From contig NZ_FYEY01000001.1 of the NCBI RefSeq assembly GCF_900187385.1, positions 6,820,001-6,884,000 of the forward strand: a DNA stretch of 64,000 nucleotides, written 5' to 3'. Made by a program: the position numbers and the translations under genes. How positions within the stretch are numbered: the first letter of the stretch is position 1; the number at the start of each line of letters is the position of its first letter. Below the pieces are notes generated by a model. The model was not told the DNA's origin. It ran no database searches and saw only the letters and a program-made list of their open reading frames with translations. The DNA comes from Streptomyces sp. 2114.4 (GTDB lineage: Bacteria > Actinomycetota > Actinomycetes > Streptomycetales > Streptomycetaceae). This document shows positions 47,939-56,758 of this stretch, piece after piece.

Positions 47939-49912
47939 TCAGCGCTTCGCACCCCCGCGCACCCCGTCCAGTGGCAGTCCCAGGACCAGCGGACCGCCCA
48001 CCGGGGCGTTGGCACTGCGTACGCGAGACAGTTCGGCGTCGGTCAGGGCCCGCCGGTAGACCCGTACCTCGTCCAGCGCACCGGTGAACTGGGCGCGACT
48101 GTCGGGCCGCTGACCCAGGTGCACGCCGAAGACCGAGCCGCGGCTGACCGACCCCGGGACATCGGGGACGACGGTGGTCTCCCCGCCGTCCACGGTGAGC
48201 AGCAGCCGGCCGCCCGTGCGGCGCAGGGCCAGATGGTGCCAGTTCCCGTCGTTGTACGCGTCGTGGGTCACGGCCTGGGCGGTGGCGGCCGGGGCGGGGC
48301 CGTCGACGGCGGTGACGCGGGCGATGATCCGGGCGTGGCCGGGGTCGCCCTCCACCGCGACCTGCGGGGACTTGCTGCCCACCCCGCCCATCCACCACAG
48401 CGGCTGTTCGCCGGCGGTGGCGTCATAGCGGAGCCACAGGCTGCAGGTGAAGTCGTGGGTGCCGAGCGGGAGGGAGCTGCGGTAGGGGAGGCGTACCGCG
48501 TCGTCGGCGCCGTCGAAGGCCAGCGCCTGACCGAAGCGGCCGCCGGTGGTCCGGGCGCCGCCCAGGACGAAGGCCGGGCGGGCGCCCGGGGCGGCGTCAC
48601 CCGTCGTGGGATCCGGGCCGCGGCGCGGACCGAGCCAGTCCTCGGTGAAGCGGGCGAAGCGGATCTCGTCCCGGGCGTCGACCGCGCCGCCCTCGTACAT
48701 CAGGCCGGTGACGTCGTCGGAGACGGCGACCAGGTCCGAGTAGCCGGACCAGTCGGTGGTCACCCGGGCGCCCCGGTCGACGCCCTCCCAGGTGCGGCCC
48801 TCGTCCCAGGAGGAGCGGATGGTCATGGTCCGGCGCCGGTCGGGGTCGGCGGGCGCCGCGAACAGGGTGCGGCTGCGGCCGGCGCGCGGGTGCGGCAGCC
48901 GGAGCGCCGAACCCTGCACCATCGGGGTGTAGAGGTCGGGCAGGGCACGGAACGGGGCGGCGAAGGAGTTGCCGCCGTCACGGCTGACCGCAGCGGTGCG
49001 GTGGCCCAGGTCGGTGCCGTCCTGTTCCCGCCCGTTGACGTAGACCGAGCCGTCGGAGCGTTCCAGGAGCGCCATCTCCGAAGGCTTTTGACGGAATGTG
49101 CCGTCAGCGGCGACGGGCCAGGTGTCCAGCGCGCCGACCTTCCAGGTGGCGCCGCCGTCGTCGCTGTGGACGAGCGCGGCGTGGTTGGCGGTGACCCGGT
49201 TGTCCGCGTAGCTCTCGGAGTTGATGCCGAACACCAGACGGCCCGCGTGCCGTCCCCGGGTGAGCTGGATGCCGTGCAGGGGCCCGGTGGCGTACCACGA
49301 ATTCCACTGCGGGGGACGGACGGCGGCGGTCAGGTCCCGGGGCGCGGACCAGGTGGCGCCTTCGTCGTCGCTGTACTGGAGGTGCGGGGTGCGGTCGCAG
49401 GGGACCTCGCAGCTGAGGCCGTCGGTGCGGCCCTTGTTGTAGGTCTCGGCGAGCACGATCCGGCCGGTGCGGCGGTCCACGATGGGCGCCGGGTTGCCGT
49501 GGGTGTCGCCGTTGCCGTGGTTGATCACCTGGAGCGGCCCCCAGGTGCGGCCGCCGTCGGTGGAGCGCTTGAGGACGAGGTCGATATCGCCCGCGTCACC
49601 GCAGTCGTGCCGCCGGCCCTCGGCGAACGCGAGGAGGGTGCCGCGCACGGACTTCACGACGGCCGGTATACGGAAGCAGAAGTAGCCCTGTTCCTGGGAC
49701 GCTTTGAAGAGGATCTGCTGCTCGAAGCCGCCGGTGGGGGAGGGCGCCGCGGCGGTGGCACGGGCGCTGTCCGATGCCCTGTCAGGCATGGCGTGTGCGG
49801 GGGCGGTCGGGAGGAGGGCGAGGGCGGTGGCGGTCAGCGCGGTGAGCAGGGCCACGGCGCGGCGCCGGGGTCTGCGGCGGGGGCTGGGGTGTGCGCGGAG
49901 AACTGACGTCAT
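47939..49912 (-). CDS. Secreted exo-alpha-sialidase (GH33) with LamG-like domain
   Basis: A 657-residue exported glycosidase. Twin arginine-rich start and hydrophobic segment (residues 18-38) with cleavage after AHA near 41. The catalytic propeller (60-420) has F-R81-I-P, and at least four Asp-box repeats: STDGGRTWGP, SDDEGATWSA, SDDGGATWKV, SSWDEGRTWEG. YEGGAVD and EIRFARF supply the late Tyr/Glu/Arg region. Residues 445-640 form a concanavalin-like LamG domain (FDGADDAVRLP, SLWLRYD, LDEVRVYRRALTDAEL). It would remove terminal sialic acid from glycans outside the cell. ATG at 49912. Confidence 0.92.
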   Translation of the reverse strand: MTSVLRAHPSPRRRPRRRAVALLTALTATALALLPTAPAHAMPDRASDSARATAAAPSPTGGFEQQILFKASQEQGYFCFRIPAVVKSVRGTLLAFAEGRRHDCGDAGDIDLVLKRSTDGGRTWGPLQVINHGNGDTHGNPAPIVDRRTGRIVLAETYNKGRTDGLSCEVPCDRTPHLQYSDDEGATWSAPRDLTAAVRPPQWNSWYATGPLHGIQLTRGRHAGRLVFGINSESYADNRVTANHAALVHSDDGGATWKVGALDTWPVAADGTFRQKPSEMALLERSDGSVYVNGREQDGTDLGHRTAAVSRDGGNSFAAPFRALPDLYTPMVQGSALRLPHPRAGRSRTLFAAPADPDRRRTMTIRSSWDEGRTWEGVDRGARVTTDWSGYSDLVAVSDDVTGLMYEGGAVDARDEIRFARFTEDWLGPRRGPDPTTGDAAPGARPAFVLGGARTTGGRFGQALAFDGADDAVRLPYRSSLPLGTHDFTCSLWLRYDATAGEQPLWWMGGVGSKSPQVAVEGDPGHARIIARVTAVDGPAPAATAQAVTHDAYNDGNWHHLALRRTGGRLLLTVDGGETTVVPDVPGSVSRGSVFGVHLGQRPDSRAQFTGALDEVRVYRRALTDAELSRVRSANAPVGGPLVLGLPLDGVRGGAKR

Positions 49913-50207
49913 GGTCCGGCCTGCCCTTCGAGGCATCGGCGTCGGGTCATCAGGACATCCCACGTCCTATGTGCATCGCGACGGAAGCTACTGCCGCGTG
50001 CGGACCGCGACAAGGAGCGTGCGCGGGTTCTCCGCGCCGCGGCCGTAATTCACTCTCCTGATTCACTCTCCCGGCCCGCAGACCGCGCCGGGTGCGCCCG
50101 GCGCGGTGCGAGGGCCGCGTGTGCCCGGTGTTCCGCAGATGCCGCGTCGCGCCCGCCGCGCCCGCCGCACCCGTCGAGCCGGCCGCGTCTGCCGTGCCCG
50201 CCGCGCC

Positions 50208-51149
50208 TCACGGACGCAGTACCACCTTCCCGAGGTTGGCCCTGGCCTCGATGATCTCGTGTGCCTTCGCGGCCTCTTCCAGGGGCAGTTCGGCATGGAC
50301 CGCGGCCCGCAGCCGGCCGGATCCGGCAAGTTCCCACAGCCGCGCCCGGTGCTGCTCGTACAGCTCCCGGTGGACGGTGGAGAAGCGGCGCATCGTCAGC
50401 CCCGTGATGGTCTTGGCGCCCGCCAGCAGCTCGTGCGCCGGGACCGTCCCGCCGCCGGAGTTGAAGAAGATCAGCCGGCCACCGGGAGTCAGCGCGGCCA
50501 GTGCGCGCGGCAGCAGCTCGCCGCCGACGCCGTCCAGGACGATATCGACCGGCTCGCCCCAGGACTCCTGGTCGTAGACCACCACCTCGTCGGCCCCCAG
50601 CCCGTACAGGAACTCCGCCTTGGCGGACGAGCCGACCGCGGCCACCACCCGTGGCACCCCCTGGAGCTTGGCCAGTTGGACGGCGAGGTGTCCGGTGCCG
50701 CTCGCCGCGCCGGTGATCAGTACGGACTCGGCGCCCTGCGGTGCCGCGGTGCTGAGCGCGGCGAGCGCGACCTGGCCGCTGCGCACCAGCGCCACCGCCT
50801 GCACGGCGTCCGCGTCGTCCGGTATCCGGCTCGCCAGGAAGGCGGGCGCGAGGGCGAGTTCGGTGTAGGAACCGGTGAGGGTGAGTGAGGTGACGCGGTC
50901 GCCGGGGGCGAATCCTGTGACGTCCGGGCCGACGGCCACGACCGAACCGGCGATCTCGCCGCCGGGCATGGCGGGCAGCGGATCGCCGCTGCCCTTGCCG
51001 TCCCCGCGCACCCGTCGTACGCACGGCAGCGTGACGCCGATCGCCTCCGTGCGCACCAGCAGTTCACCGGGGCCGGGCACCGGCGCCTCGGCCTCCTCGA
51101 CCCGCAGGACCTCGGGGCCGCCGTAGGTATGGAATCGGACACGGCGCAT
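50208..51149 (-). CDS. Quinone oxidoreductase-like MDR family protein
   Basis: A 313-residue zinc-less medium-chain reductase: RVRFHTYGGPEVLRVEEAEAPVPGPGELLVR, then the NADPH site VLITGAASGTGHLAVQLAK and ARANLGKVVL at the end. Likely reduces quinones or alkenals. ATG at 51149 starts the gene divergently from a MarR regulator, across 182 bp containing an inverted repeat, so MarR control is likely. A related enzyme without adjacent regulator is at 15301. Confidence 0.88.
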   Translation of the reverse strand: MRRVRFHTYGGPEVLRVEEAEAPVPGPGELLVRTEAIGVTLPCVRRVRGDGKGSGDPLPAMPGGEIAGSVVAVGPDVTGFAPGDRVTSLTLTGSYTELALAPAFLASRIPDDADAVQAVALVRSGQVALAALSTAAPQGAESVLITGAASGTGHLAVQLAKLQGVPRVVAAVGSSAKAEFLYGLGADEVVVYDQESWGEPVDIVLDGVGGELLPRALAALTPGGRLIFFNSGGGTVPAHELLAGAKTITGLTMRRFSTVHRELYEQHRARLWELAGSGRLRAAVHAELPLEEAAKAHEIIEARANLGKVVLRP

Positions 51150-51280
51150 GGTCGGACACCTCCGGGATCGTCGCTCGGCGCGCGGGGCGGACCGGCAGCC
51201 GGACAGCTGCCGGTCGCCGGTCGGCGCGCACCGGCGGTTTCATGGGGTTCCCCAACGATATCCCGAAATCATGGGTTCCA

Positions 51281-51298
51281 CCAATAGTTTTTCATTGG
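51281..51298. promoter_or_regulatory. Probable MarR operator
   Basis: CCAAT (51281-51285) and ATTGG (51294-51298) form an inverted repeat around an A+T-rich centre (AGTTTTTC), 33 nt before the MarR start. TACGGT, six nt before the ATG at 51332, resembles a -10 box, with TTGGGT overlapping the palindrome as a possible -35; the transcript would then be leaderless. Confidence 0.5.
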
Positions 51299-51331
51299 GT
51301 CCGCCAAGGGAATGCTCGGTACGGTGGTCCC

Positions 51332-51775
51332 ATGGCCGACACCCCCTACGCCCCCCGCCACATCCGCGCGCTCCCCAGCTGGCTGCTGGGCCGCGCCGCC
51401 GCCCGCGGCCACCGCCTCGTCGCCGAGGCCCTGGCCGGCGAGGGCATGCGGATGATGCACCACGCCGTCCTGTCGGCGGTCGAGGAAATCGGTCCGGTCT
51501 CGCAGGCGGAGCTCGGCCGGACGCTGCATATCGACCCCAAGGACATGGTCGCGATCGTCAACGAGCTGCAGCGGGACGGGCTGGTGACCCGCAGCCCCGA
51601 TCCCCGGGACCGGCGCAAGAACGCCATCGAGATCTCCGCCGACGGCCGACGGCGGCTGCTGCGCACCCGGCAGCTCGGTGACGAGGCCAACGCGGAGTTG
51701 ACCGAGGATCTGACCCCGGCCGAACGAGAGCAGTTGGTCGCCCTGCTGACCCGGATCGCGCTGCCGGGGGAGTGA
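51332..51775 (+). CDS. MarR family transcriptional regulator
   Basis: A 147-residue winged-helix regulator. VSQAELGRTLHIDPKDMVAIVNELQRDGLVTRSPDPRDRRKNAIEIS is the DNA-binding core with the DxRxxR wing. MarR proteins repress their own and a neighbouring detoxification gene until a phenolic or oxidising compound binds. The divergent quinone oxidoreductase is the expected target. ATG at 51332. Confidence 0.92.
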   Translation: MADTPYAPRHIRALPSWLLGRAAARGHRLVAEALAGEGMRMMHHAVLSAVEEIGPVSQAELGRTLHIDPKDMVAIVNELQRDGLVTRSPDPRDRRKNAIEISADGRRRLLRTRQLGDEANAELTEDLTPAEREQLVALLTRIALPGE

Positions 51776-51881
51776 GCCATGAGGCCGGGGGCGCGAGGGG
51801 CACCTCGGGGGCGCCTCGCCCCTCGGCCCGCCCGGTGTGGCGGCCCGTACGCCGCGGTGCCGGTGTGGCGGGCCCGCGCCC

Positions 51882-52772
51882 TCACTCCGCAGGTGTGGCG
51901 GCCCCCGAGGGCAGGGCGATGCGGTGCTCACCCGCGTAGACGTTCATGGAGGAGCCGCGCAGAAACCCGACCAGGGTCAGCCCGGTTTCGGTGGCCAGAT
52001 CGACGGCGAGCGAGGAGGGCGCCGAGACCGCGGCCAGCACCGGAATGCCCGCCATCACGGCCTTCTGTGCCAGCTCGAACGACGCCCGGCCGGAAACCAT
52101 CAGCACACTCGACGACAGCGGCAGCTGCCCCTGCTGCAGCGCCCGCCCCACGATCTTGTCGACGGCGTTGTGCCGCCCCACGTCCTCCCGGATGTCGAGC
52201 AGCTCACCGTCCGTCGTGAACAGCGCCGCGGCGTGCAGGCCCCCGGTCCGCTCGAACACCCGCTGAGCGGCCCGCAGCCGGTCGGGGAGGGCGGCGAGGG
52301 TCGCCGGGTCGATACGGAGCGGGTCGATATGGATCGGGTCGATACCGTCCGAGGCGGCGGGGGAGGGGGCCAGGGGCCAGCGCGTGGTGGTGCGCACCGC
52401 GTCCAGGCTGGCCTTGCCGCACAGCCCGCACGACGACGTCGTATAGACGTTGCGCTCCAGGGTGATCTCCGGGACCGGGACCCCGTCCGCGAGCCGGACG
52501 TCCACGACGTTGTAGGTGTTCTCCCCGTCCGCCGTCGCCCCCGCGCAGTAGACGATGTTCGCCAGCTCGTCGGCGCTCGCCAGCACGCCCTCGCTGACGA
52601 GGAATCCGGCGGCGAGCGCGAAGTCGTCTCCCGGTGTGCGCATCGTGATCGCGAGCGGCTTGCCACCGAGCCGTATCTCCAGCGGTTCCTCGGCGACGAG
52701 GGTGTCCGGACGGGTGCTCACGGCACCGTCGCGGATGCGGATGACGCGGCGTCGCTCGGTGACCCGTCCCAT
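51882..52772 (-). CDS. fdhD: Formate dehydrogenase accessory sulfurtransferase FdhD
   Basis: A 296-residue protein that passes sulfur to the molybdenum cofactor of formate dehydrogenase. SSCGLCGK gives the conserved C115-x-x-C118, and EEPLEIRLGG, DDFALAAGFL, DVGRHNAVDKI and SGRASFELAQKAVMAGI are family blocks. No formate dehydrogenase gene is in the window. Around residues 140-160 a species-specific insert (DPIHIDPLRIDP) is encoded by three 15-bp repeats. ATG at 52772. Confidence 0.93.
   Translation of the reverse strand: MGRVTERRRVIRIRDGAVSTRPDTLVAEEPLEIRLGGKPLAITMRTPGDDFALAAGFLVSEGVLASADELANIVYCAGATADGENTYNVVDVRLADGVPVPEITLERNVYTTSSCGLCGKASLDAVRTTTRWPLAPSPAASDGIDPIHIDPLRIDPATLAALPDRLRAAQRVFERTGGLHAAALFTTDGELLDIREDVGRHNAVDKIVGRALQQGQLPLSSSVLMVSGRASFELAQKAVMAGIPVLAAVSAPSSLAVDLATETGLTLVGFLRGSSMNVYAGEHRIALPSGAATPAE
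52306..52350. repeat. 15-bp tandem repeats inside fdhD
   Basis: GGGTCGATACGGAGC, GGGTCGATATGGATC and GGGTCGATACCGTCC follow each other exactly in register (52306, 52321, 52336). In fdhD they encode alternating I-D-P units in a loop, so copy changes keep the frame. Confidence 0.8.
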
Positions 52773-52995
52773 GTCTGATCAGTCCCGTCCTCACCGGGCC
52801 GGAGCGGCGCCGATGGTGTCTGTATGGAGAGCCGAAGCGGCCCTTGGTGCAGCTTGATGTTGCTCGGCACTGCTCGGTGCCGTGCGGCGCTGCCCGGTGC
52901 AGTGGTTGCCGCCGTGGCCACCGGAGCCATGTGCGGCAAGGGGACCTCGACGTTCCCATTCTCCTGCACGGAAGCGCGGGGCGGCGGCCGGAGTC

Positions 52996-53055
52996 GGCAC
53001 CACGCACCACAGGCCCGGCCGGCCGGTCAGTCGGCGGTACGTGGTGCGTGGTGCC
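52996..53055 (-). terminator. Long-armed hairpin after the FAD monooxygenase gene
   Basis: Perfect 15-bp arms GGCACCACGCACCAC (52996-53010) and GTGGTGCGTGGTGCC (53041-53055) with a 30-nt spacer that itself can fold (GGCCCGGCCGGCCGG). It begins 12 nt past the monooxygenase stop. Confidence 0.65.
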
Positions 53056-53067
53056 CGGACGGGCGCG

Positions 53068-54384
53068 TCAGCTCTTCAGCTCACGCCCGCCGAATGCGCC
53101 CGAGCCGTCGGCCGCGGCCCAGGCGGCCTCCAGACCGGCTTGGTCCAAGGTCCGCCAGTCCGGGGTGGCCTGGACCAGGGTCCGCCCCAGCCGGCGCCCC
53201 AGCTCGACCACCGACCGGCCGGTCGCGCCGCGCTTGGCCCCGTATGCCGCGAGCGCGTCGGGCCGTTCCGGTACGGCGCGCAGCGCGGTCTCCAGGGCGG
53301 CGGCGTCCTGCAGCGCCTTGACCGCACCGGCGCCGGTGTGCGGGCGGGCGACAGTGGCCGCATCGCCCGCGAGCAGCAGCCGTCCTGCGGTGTAGCGCGC
53401 CGCGGTGAAGTCGTACATCGGCTGGATGAAGACCTCTTGACGCGGCGTCAGTCGCATCAGCCCACCCCAGTAGGGCGGCAGCAACTCGTCCGTGACGTAG
53501 GTGAAATGGGCGTACAGGGCGTCGGTCAGGGTGCCGGGCGGCAGGCTGGTGGGGGTGTCGAGCCCCAGGTCGAGGCCGGCCGGCGGGGCGGTGTACAGGA
53601 CCCAGTTCGCGCGCTTACCCCCTTGGCCGTCCGGGATGCGGTAGATGATGACGTGGCCGCCGGGGAAGACGCCGTAGGTGCAGTCCTCTTCCGCCCAGGG
53701 GTCGGCCGGCAGGCCGGGGAAGCGGAGTTCCGTCAGCCGGTCGGCCGGCACCGCGCCACGCCAGGCGAGGTAGCCGGCATAACCGGGCCGCACGCCGGGG
53801 AACGCGGTCTCGCGGACCACCGAACGGTAGCCGTCCGCGCCGATGACCAGGTCGAAGCGCTCCGTACGGCGGCTGCTGCCGTCGGCGCCGCGCCGCCCGC
53901 CGCTGCCGGCACCGCCCTCGCCTGCTCTGCTTCCTTCGCCGCCGCCGAGATGGACTCCGGCGCCGTCCGCCGTGTCGCTGACCGCGTCCACCCGTACCCC
54001 TGACCGGAAGACGGTGTCCTCCGGCAGCCGCCGCCGTAACTCCTGCCAGAGCGGACCCCAGCAGTACGAGCGGAACGGGAAGGGCAGCGCGCCGATCTCA
54101 CGGCCGAGCGGCCCGGCGCCGTCGCGCACGTACCAGCGACGGGTGGCCAGCTGGACCCACGCCATGGCGGTGTCCAGATACCCGGCGGCGGCGAGCTCGG
54201 CATACCGGGCGTTGTGCACCGCGAGGCCGACACCGCGGTCCGCGAGGCGGCCGGCGGTGCGTTCGTACACGGTGACCCGGCCGGCGCCGGCCCGGTGCGC
54301 GGCCAGTGCCGTGGCACAACCGGCGATGCTGCCGCCCACGACGGCGACGTCGGCCCCGGCGATCCTGATGCGGTCCCTGCTCAT
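53068..54384 (-). CDS. FAD-dependent monooxygenase
   Basis: A 438-residue flavoprotein of the para-hydroxybenzoate-hydroxylase class. ADVAVVGGSIAGCATALAAHRAGA is the FAD Rossmann motif (Ser in place of the second Gly), RFDLVIGADGYRSVVRE the DG motif, and GRLLLAGDAATVARPHTGAGAVKALQDAAAL the GD motif. A Gly/Ser/Arg-rich insertion at about 152-172 (GEGSRAGEGGAGSGGRRG) is unusual. Such enzymes hydroxylate aromatics or epoxidise substrates using NAD(P)H; the substrate is unknown. ATG at 54384. Confidence 0.88.
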   Translation of the reverse strand: MSRDRIRIAGADVAVVGGSIAGCATALAAHRAGAGRVTVYERTAGRLADRGVGLAVHNARYAELAAAGYLDTAMAWVQLATRRWYVRDGAGPLGREIGALPFPFRSYCWGPLWQELRRRLPEDTVFRSGVRVDAVSDTADGAGVHLGGGEGSRAGEGGAGSGGRRGADGSSRRTERFDLVIGADGYRSVVRETAFPGVRPGYAGYLAWRGAVPADRLTELRFPGLPADPWAEEDCTYGVFPGGHVIIYRIPDGQGGKRANWVLYTAPPAGLDLGLDTPTSLPPGTLTDALYAHFTYVTDELLPPYWGGLMRLTPRQEVFIQPMYDFTAARYTAGRLLLAGDAATVARPHTGAGAVKALQDAAALETALRAVPERPDALAAYGAKRGATGRSVVELGRRLGRTLVQATPDWRTLDQAGLEAAWAAADGSGAFGGRELKS

Positions 54385-54655
54385 ACGCGGATACCCCCTG
54401 CGTTGTCCGGCGCCGATGGTCGGTCGGCTGCCTGGTGTGACCGGGCACATCTTCGCAGCGCGCGTCCGTCCCGGCGCGCCGAAACCGCCCCCTGCACCGC
54501 CCCTGCGCCGCCGCCCGTTCGTCCCCTCCCTCTCAAGCCCCCTGAAGTCTCGTGTAGGAGGGGTGGCCGGGCGGTGACCTGGGTATGTGCCTGAATCGGG
54601 ACCCGGCAGCGCCGCGGACCCGGGGCCGGCCGAGCGCCGCGCCCCATGAAAAGCG

Positions 54656-54694
54656 GCCCGGTGGCGGGTTCTGTGGGGGATCCCGCCACCGGGC
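54656..54694 (-). terminator. Intrinsic terminator of the isochorismatase-like gene
   Basis: GCCCGGTGGCGGG (54656-54668) and CCCGCCACCGGGC (54682-54694) are perfect 13-bp arms. Read leftward, the hairpin is followed by CGCTTTTC, a short T run. It lies 67 nt after the stop at 54761. Confidence 0.8.
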
Positions 54695-54760
54695 GTCCGC
54701 TGACGCGGGGAACCGCTCGGTCACCGCTTCGGCGAACGGGTCCCTCGCTCGGCGGGTCTC

Positions 54761-55321
54761 TTACGGGGCGAGGGCTTCGCACCAGTCCTCGACGGTGACG
54801 ACATCCGCCCACTGCGGGAACAGTTTCCCGGTGAGGACCCGGTGCACCTCGGGGTCGCTGTCGAGGCAGGCATCCCCCAGGACGGTGAGGCCGAAGTCCA
54901 AGTCGTTGGCTTGGCACAGGGTGTGCAGCACTACACCGCTGGTGGCGATGCCGGTGAGAACAAGGCTGTCGATACCGCGAGTCCTGAGTACCAGGTCGAG
55001 ATCGCTGCCCGAGAACGCGCTCCCCCGCCTCTTGGTGACCACGATCTCGCCGTGCCGGGGCGTGACGTCGGGGTGGATCCCGGTGCCGGGGCTGCCCTCG
55101 GTGAACAGGCCTTCTCGCACGGCGGAGGTGAGCACCTTGTTCCGCGGGCTGACGTCCGGCCGGCCCGGGCGCAACGCGACGACCACGTAGATCACGGGGA
55201 TGTCCGCCGCTCGGGCACCGTCGATCGCCTTGCGCAGGCGCGGCAGATATCCGGAGCCGTCGTCGACGATATTCACGATGTCCCGTTGGACGTCCATCAC
55301 CAGGAGGGCGCTGTTCGGCAT
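54761..55321 (-). CDS. Isochorismatase-family hydrolase without the catalytic cysteine
   Basis: A 186-residue protein. SALLVMDVQRDIV puts the catalytic Asp at 10, VVTKRRGSAF the Lys at 97, and LTGIATSGVVLHTL is the loop that carries the nucleophilic Cys in amidases; here position 129 is Gly. True isochorismatases also lack that Cys, using Asp and Lys to hydrolyse a vinyl ether, so an isochorismatase-like reaction is more likely than an amidase one. Most relatives are annotated loosely as cysteine hydrolases. ATG at 55321 follows AAAGGAC. Confidence 0.85.
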   Translation of the reverse strand: MPNSALLVMDVQRDIVNIVDDGSGYLPRLRKAIDGARAADIPVIYVVVALRPGRPDVSPRNKVLTSAVREGLFTEGSPGTGIHPDVTPRHGEIVVTKRRGSAFSGSDLDLVLRTRGIDSLVLTGIATSGVVLHTLCQANDLDFGLTVLGDACLDSDPEVHRVLTGKLFPQWADVVTVEDWCEALAP

Positions 55322-55673
55322 GCTTGCGGTCCTTTCTTCACGGGGAGCACGGGGGCTTCGGGGAAGCGCGGGGGACAGGAACAAGTCTCGGGGTGCGGCC
55401 GGTCGAGCCGCGGTGGGCAACTGCAAGGCCTGACCGTAGTTCCGTAGTTCCGTGCCGAAAGTTCCATGAAACCCCAGGTCAGCGGCGGGAACGGCGGATA
55501 ACGGCGGATAACGGCGGATCATATCGGCCAATGAGGCAGCCCCAACACGCCCTCGAGAGCGCCCGATCGAGGCCCCTCCCGCGACGGGACGCGGCCGCTC
55601 GTTGACCTTGCCCCTGGGAGAAGCCACAGCATCGGTGGGCCGGTTGACGTGTCCGGTGCGAGGAGGAGCGAGG
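55322..55673. promoter_or_regulatory. Divergent region with helically phased 10-bp repeats
   Basis: No gene seen. AACGGCGGAT is repeated exactly three times at 55491, 55501 and 55511, one helical turn per unit, and TAGTTCCGTAGTTCCGTG occurs near 55436. Both might bind a regulator of the flanking divergent genes. Confidence 0.4.
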
Positions 55674-55928
55674 ATGAACATCGAGATCCATCAGCTGCGT
55701 CACCGGGAACTGCTGCGCGAGGCCGACCACTACCGTCTCGCCCGCGCGGCCAGGAAGACCGACCCGCCGGCCGCCCGGGCCGTACCCCGACGAAACCCCG
55801 GGCCCGTGCGTCCCGCCGACGACGATCGGCGCCTCACCTTCCACACCTCGCCGGCCACACCGGCCGGAACGCGTTACCTCCGGTCCGATCCGCGAGACCG
55901 GCCCGGCCGCCGGCCACCGGCCGGGTAA
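55674..55928 (+). CDS. Small basic conserved hypothetical protein
   Basis: An 84-residue protein. MNIEIHQLRHRELLREADHYRLARAAR forms an amphipathic helix similar to small Streptomyces proteins of unknown role; the rest is Pro/Arg-rich and probably disordered. ATG at 55674 has AGGAGGAGCGAGG upstream, an unusually strong ribosome site. Possibly a small regulator. Followed after 81 nt by chorismate mutase. Confidence 0.65.
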   Translation: MNIEIHQLRHRELLREADHYRLARAARKTDPPAARAVPRRNPGPVRPADDDRRLTFHTSPATPAGTRYLRSDPRDRPGRRPPAG

Positions 55929-56009
55929 TGTGCACCCGATCAAGACATCAGAGATCAGCAGCACGACACCGCACCAGGTACCCGACCGATCACGAATGGC
56001 GAGACGCAC

Positions 56010-56387
56010 ATGAGCGAGGGGACAGCACCGGCGGCCGGCGAAGCGGCCGTCGTCGCCGACGAGGCGGCCCGTGAACGGCTGAGCTATCTGCGCGGCAGCA
56101 TCGACAACCTCGACGCCGCCCTGGTGCATCTGCTCGCCGAGCGCTTCAAGTGCACCCAGCAGGTCGGCGAGCTCAAGGCCCGGCACAGCCTGCCGCCCGC
56201 CGACCCGGCCCGCGAAGCCGCGCAGATCGAGCGGCTGCGCCGACTGGCCGAGGACGCCAAGCTCGATCCGGCATTCGCCGAGAAGTTCCTCAACTTCATC
56301 ATCGGGGAGGTCGTACGCCACCACCGGGCGATCGCCGACCGTACGCAGGAGGGGACGGGGGAGCCGGCCGAGCCCGCGGCCGGCTGA
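56010..56387 (+). CDS. Chorismate mutase, AroQ class
   Basis: A 125-residue monofunctional enzyme that rearranges chorismate to prephenate for Phe and Tyr synthesis. Residues matching Escherichia coli AroQ are all in register: R28 (Arg11), R45 (Arg28), K56 (Lys39), D65 (Asp48), R68 (Arg51) and E69 (Glu52), within LRGSIDNLD, LLAERF, QVGELK and DPAREAAQ. ATG at 56010. No prephenate-processing gene is adjacent. Confidence 0.92.
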   Translation: MSEGTAPAAGEAAVVADEAARERLSYLRGSIDNLDAALVHLLAERFKCTQQVGELKARHSLPPADPAREAAQIERLRRLAEDAKLDPAFAEKFLNFIIGEVVRHHRAIADRTQEGTGEPAEPAAG

Positions 56388-56408
56388 GCCCGTACACACG
56401 AAACCGAC

Positions 56409-56445
56409 GAGGGTGGGCGGTGCCGCGAGGCCACCGCCCACCCTC
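56409..56445 (+). terminator. Hairpin terminator after chorismate mutase
   Basis: GAGGGTGGGCGGTG (56409-56422) and CACCGCCCACCCTC (56432-56445): perfect 14-bp arms, loop of nine, 21 nt after the stop. Confidence 0.8.
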
Positions 56446-56758
56446 CTCGCATACACCGGGCCGGTCTCGCACCGCCCCAGCGAACGGTGGCCGGAACTGT
56501 GCGCCCACCACGCCGTGTTGGGCAGGCCGCCCGCAGCGCCCGCGGCCCGCGGGAGGCCCCTGCCGCCGGCCAGGGCCACGCGGTCGCCTCACCCCGCTGG
56601 CCCCGTCGCCCGCGCCGGGTGACACTCGCCATACCTGACGCCGGACCGTCCCGCGGTGCCACCCTGCCCACTACCGTCCAGTAACACGGTTCCTCCGGGA
56701 GCCGCCCGAGCGCCATGACCCTGCCCCTCCGGCCGTGCACCGAGAGCGGAGACATCCG
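56446..56758. other. Intergenic region upstream of the aldehyde dehydrogenase
   Basis: About 310 bases. I see no gene. GGAG seven nt before the ATG at 56759 is the ribosome site; no clear promoter or palindrome is seen. Confidence 0.4.
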
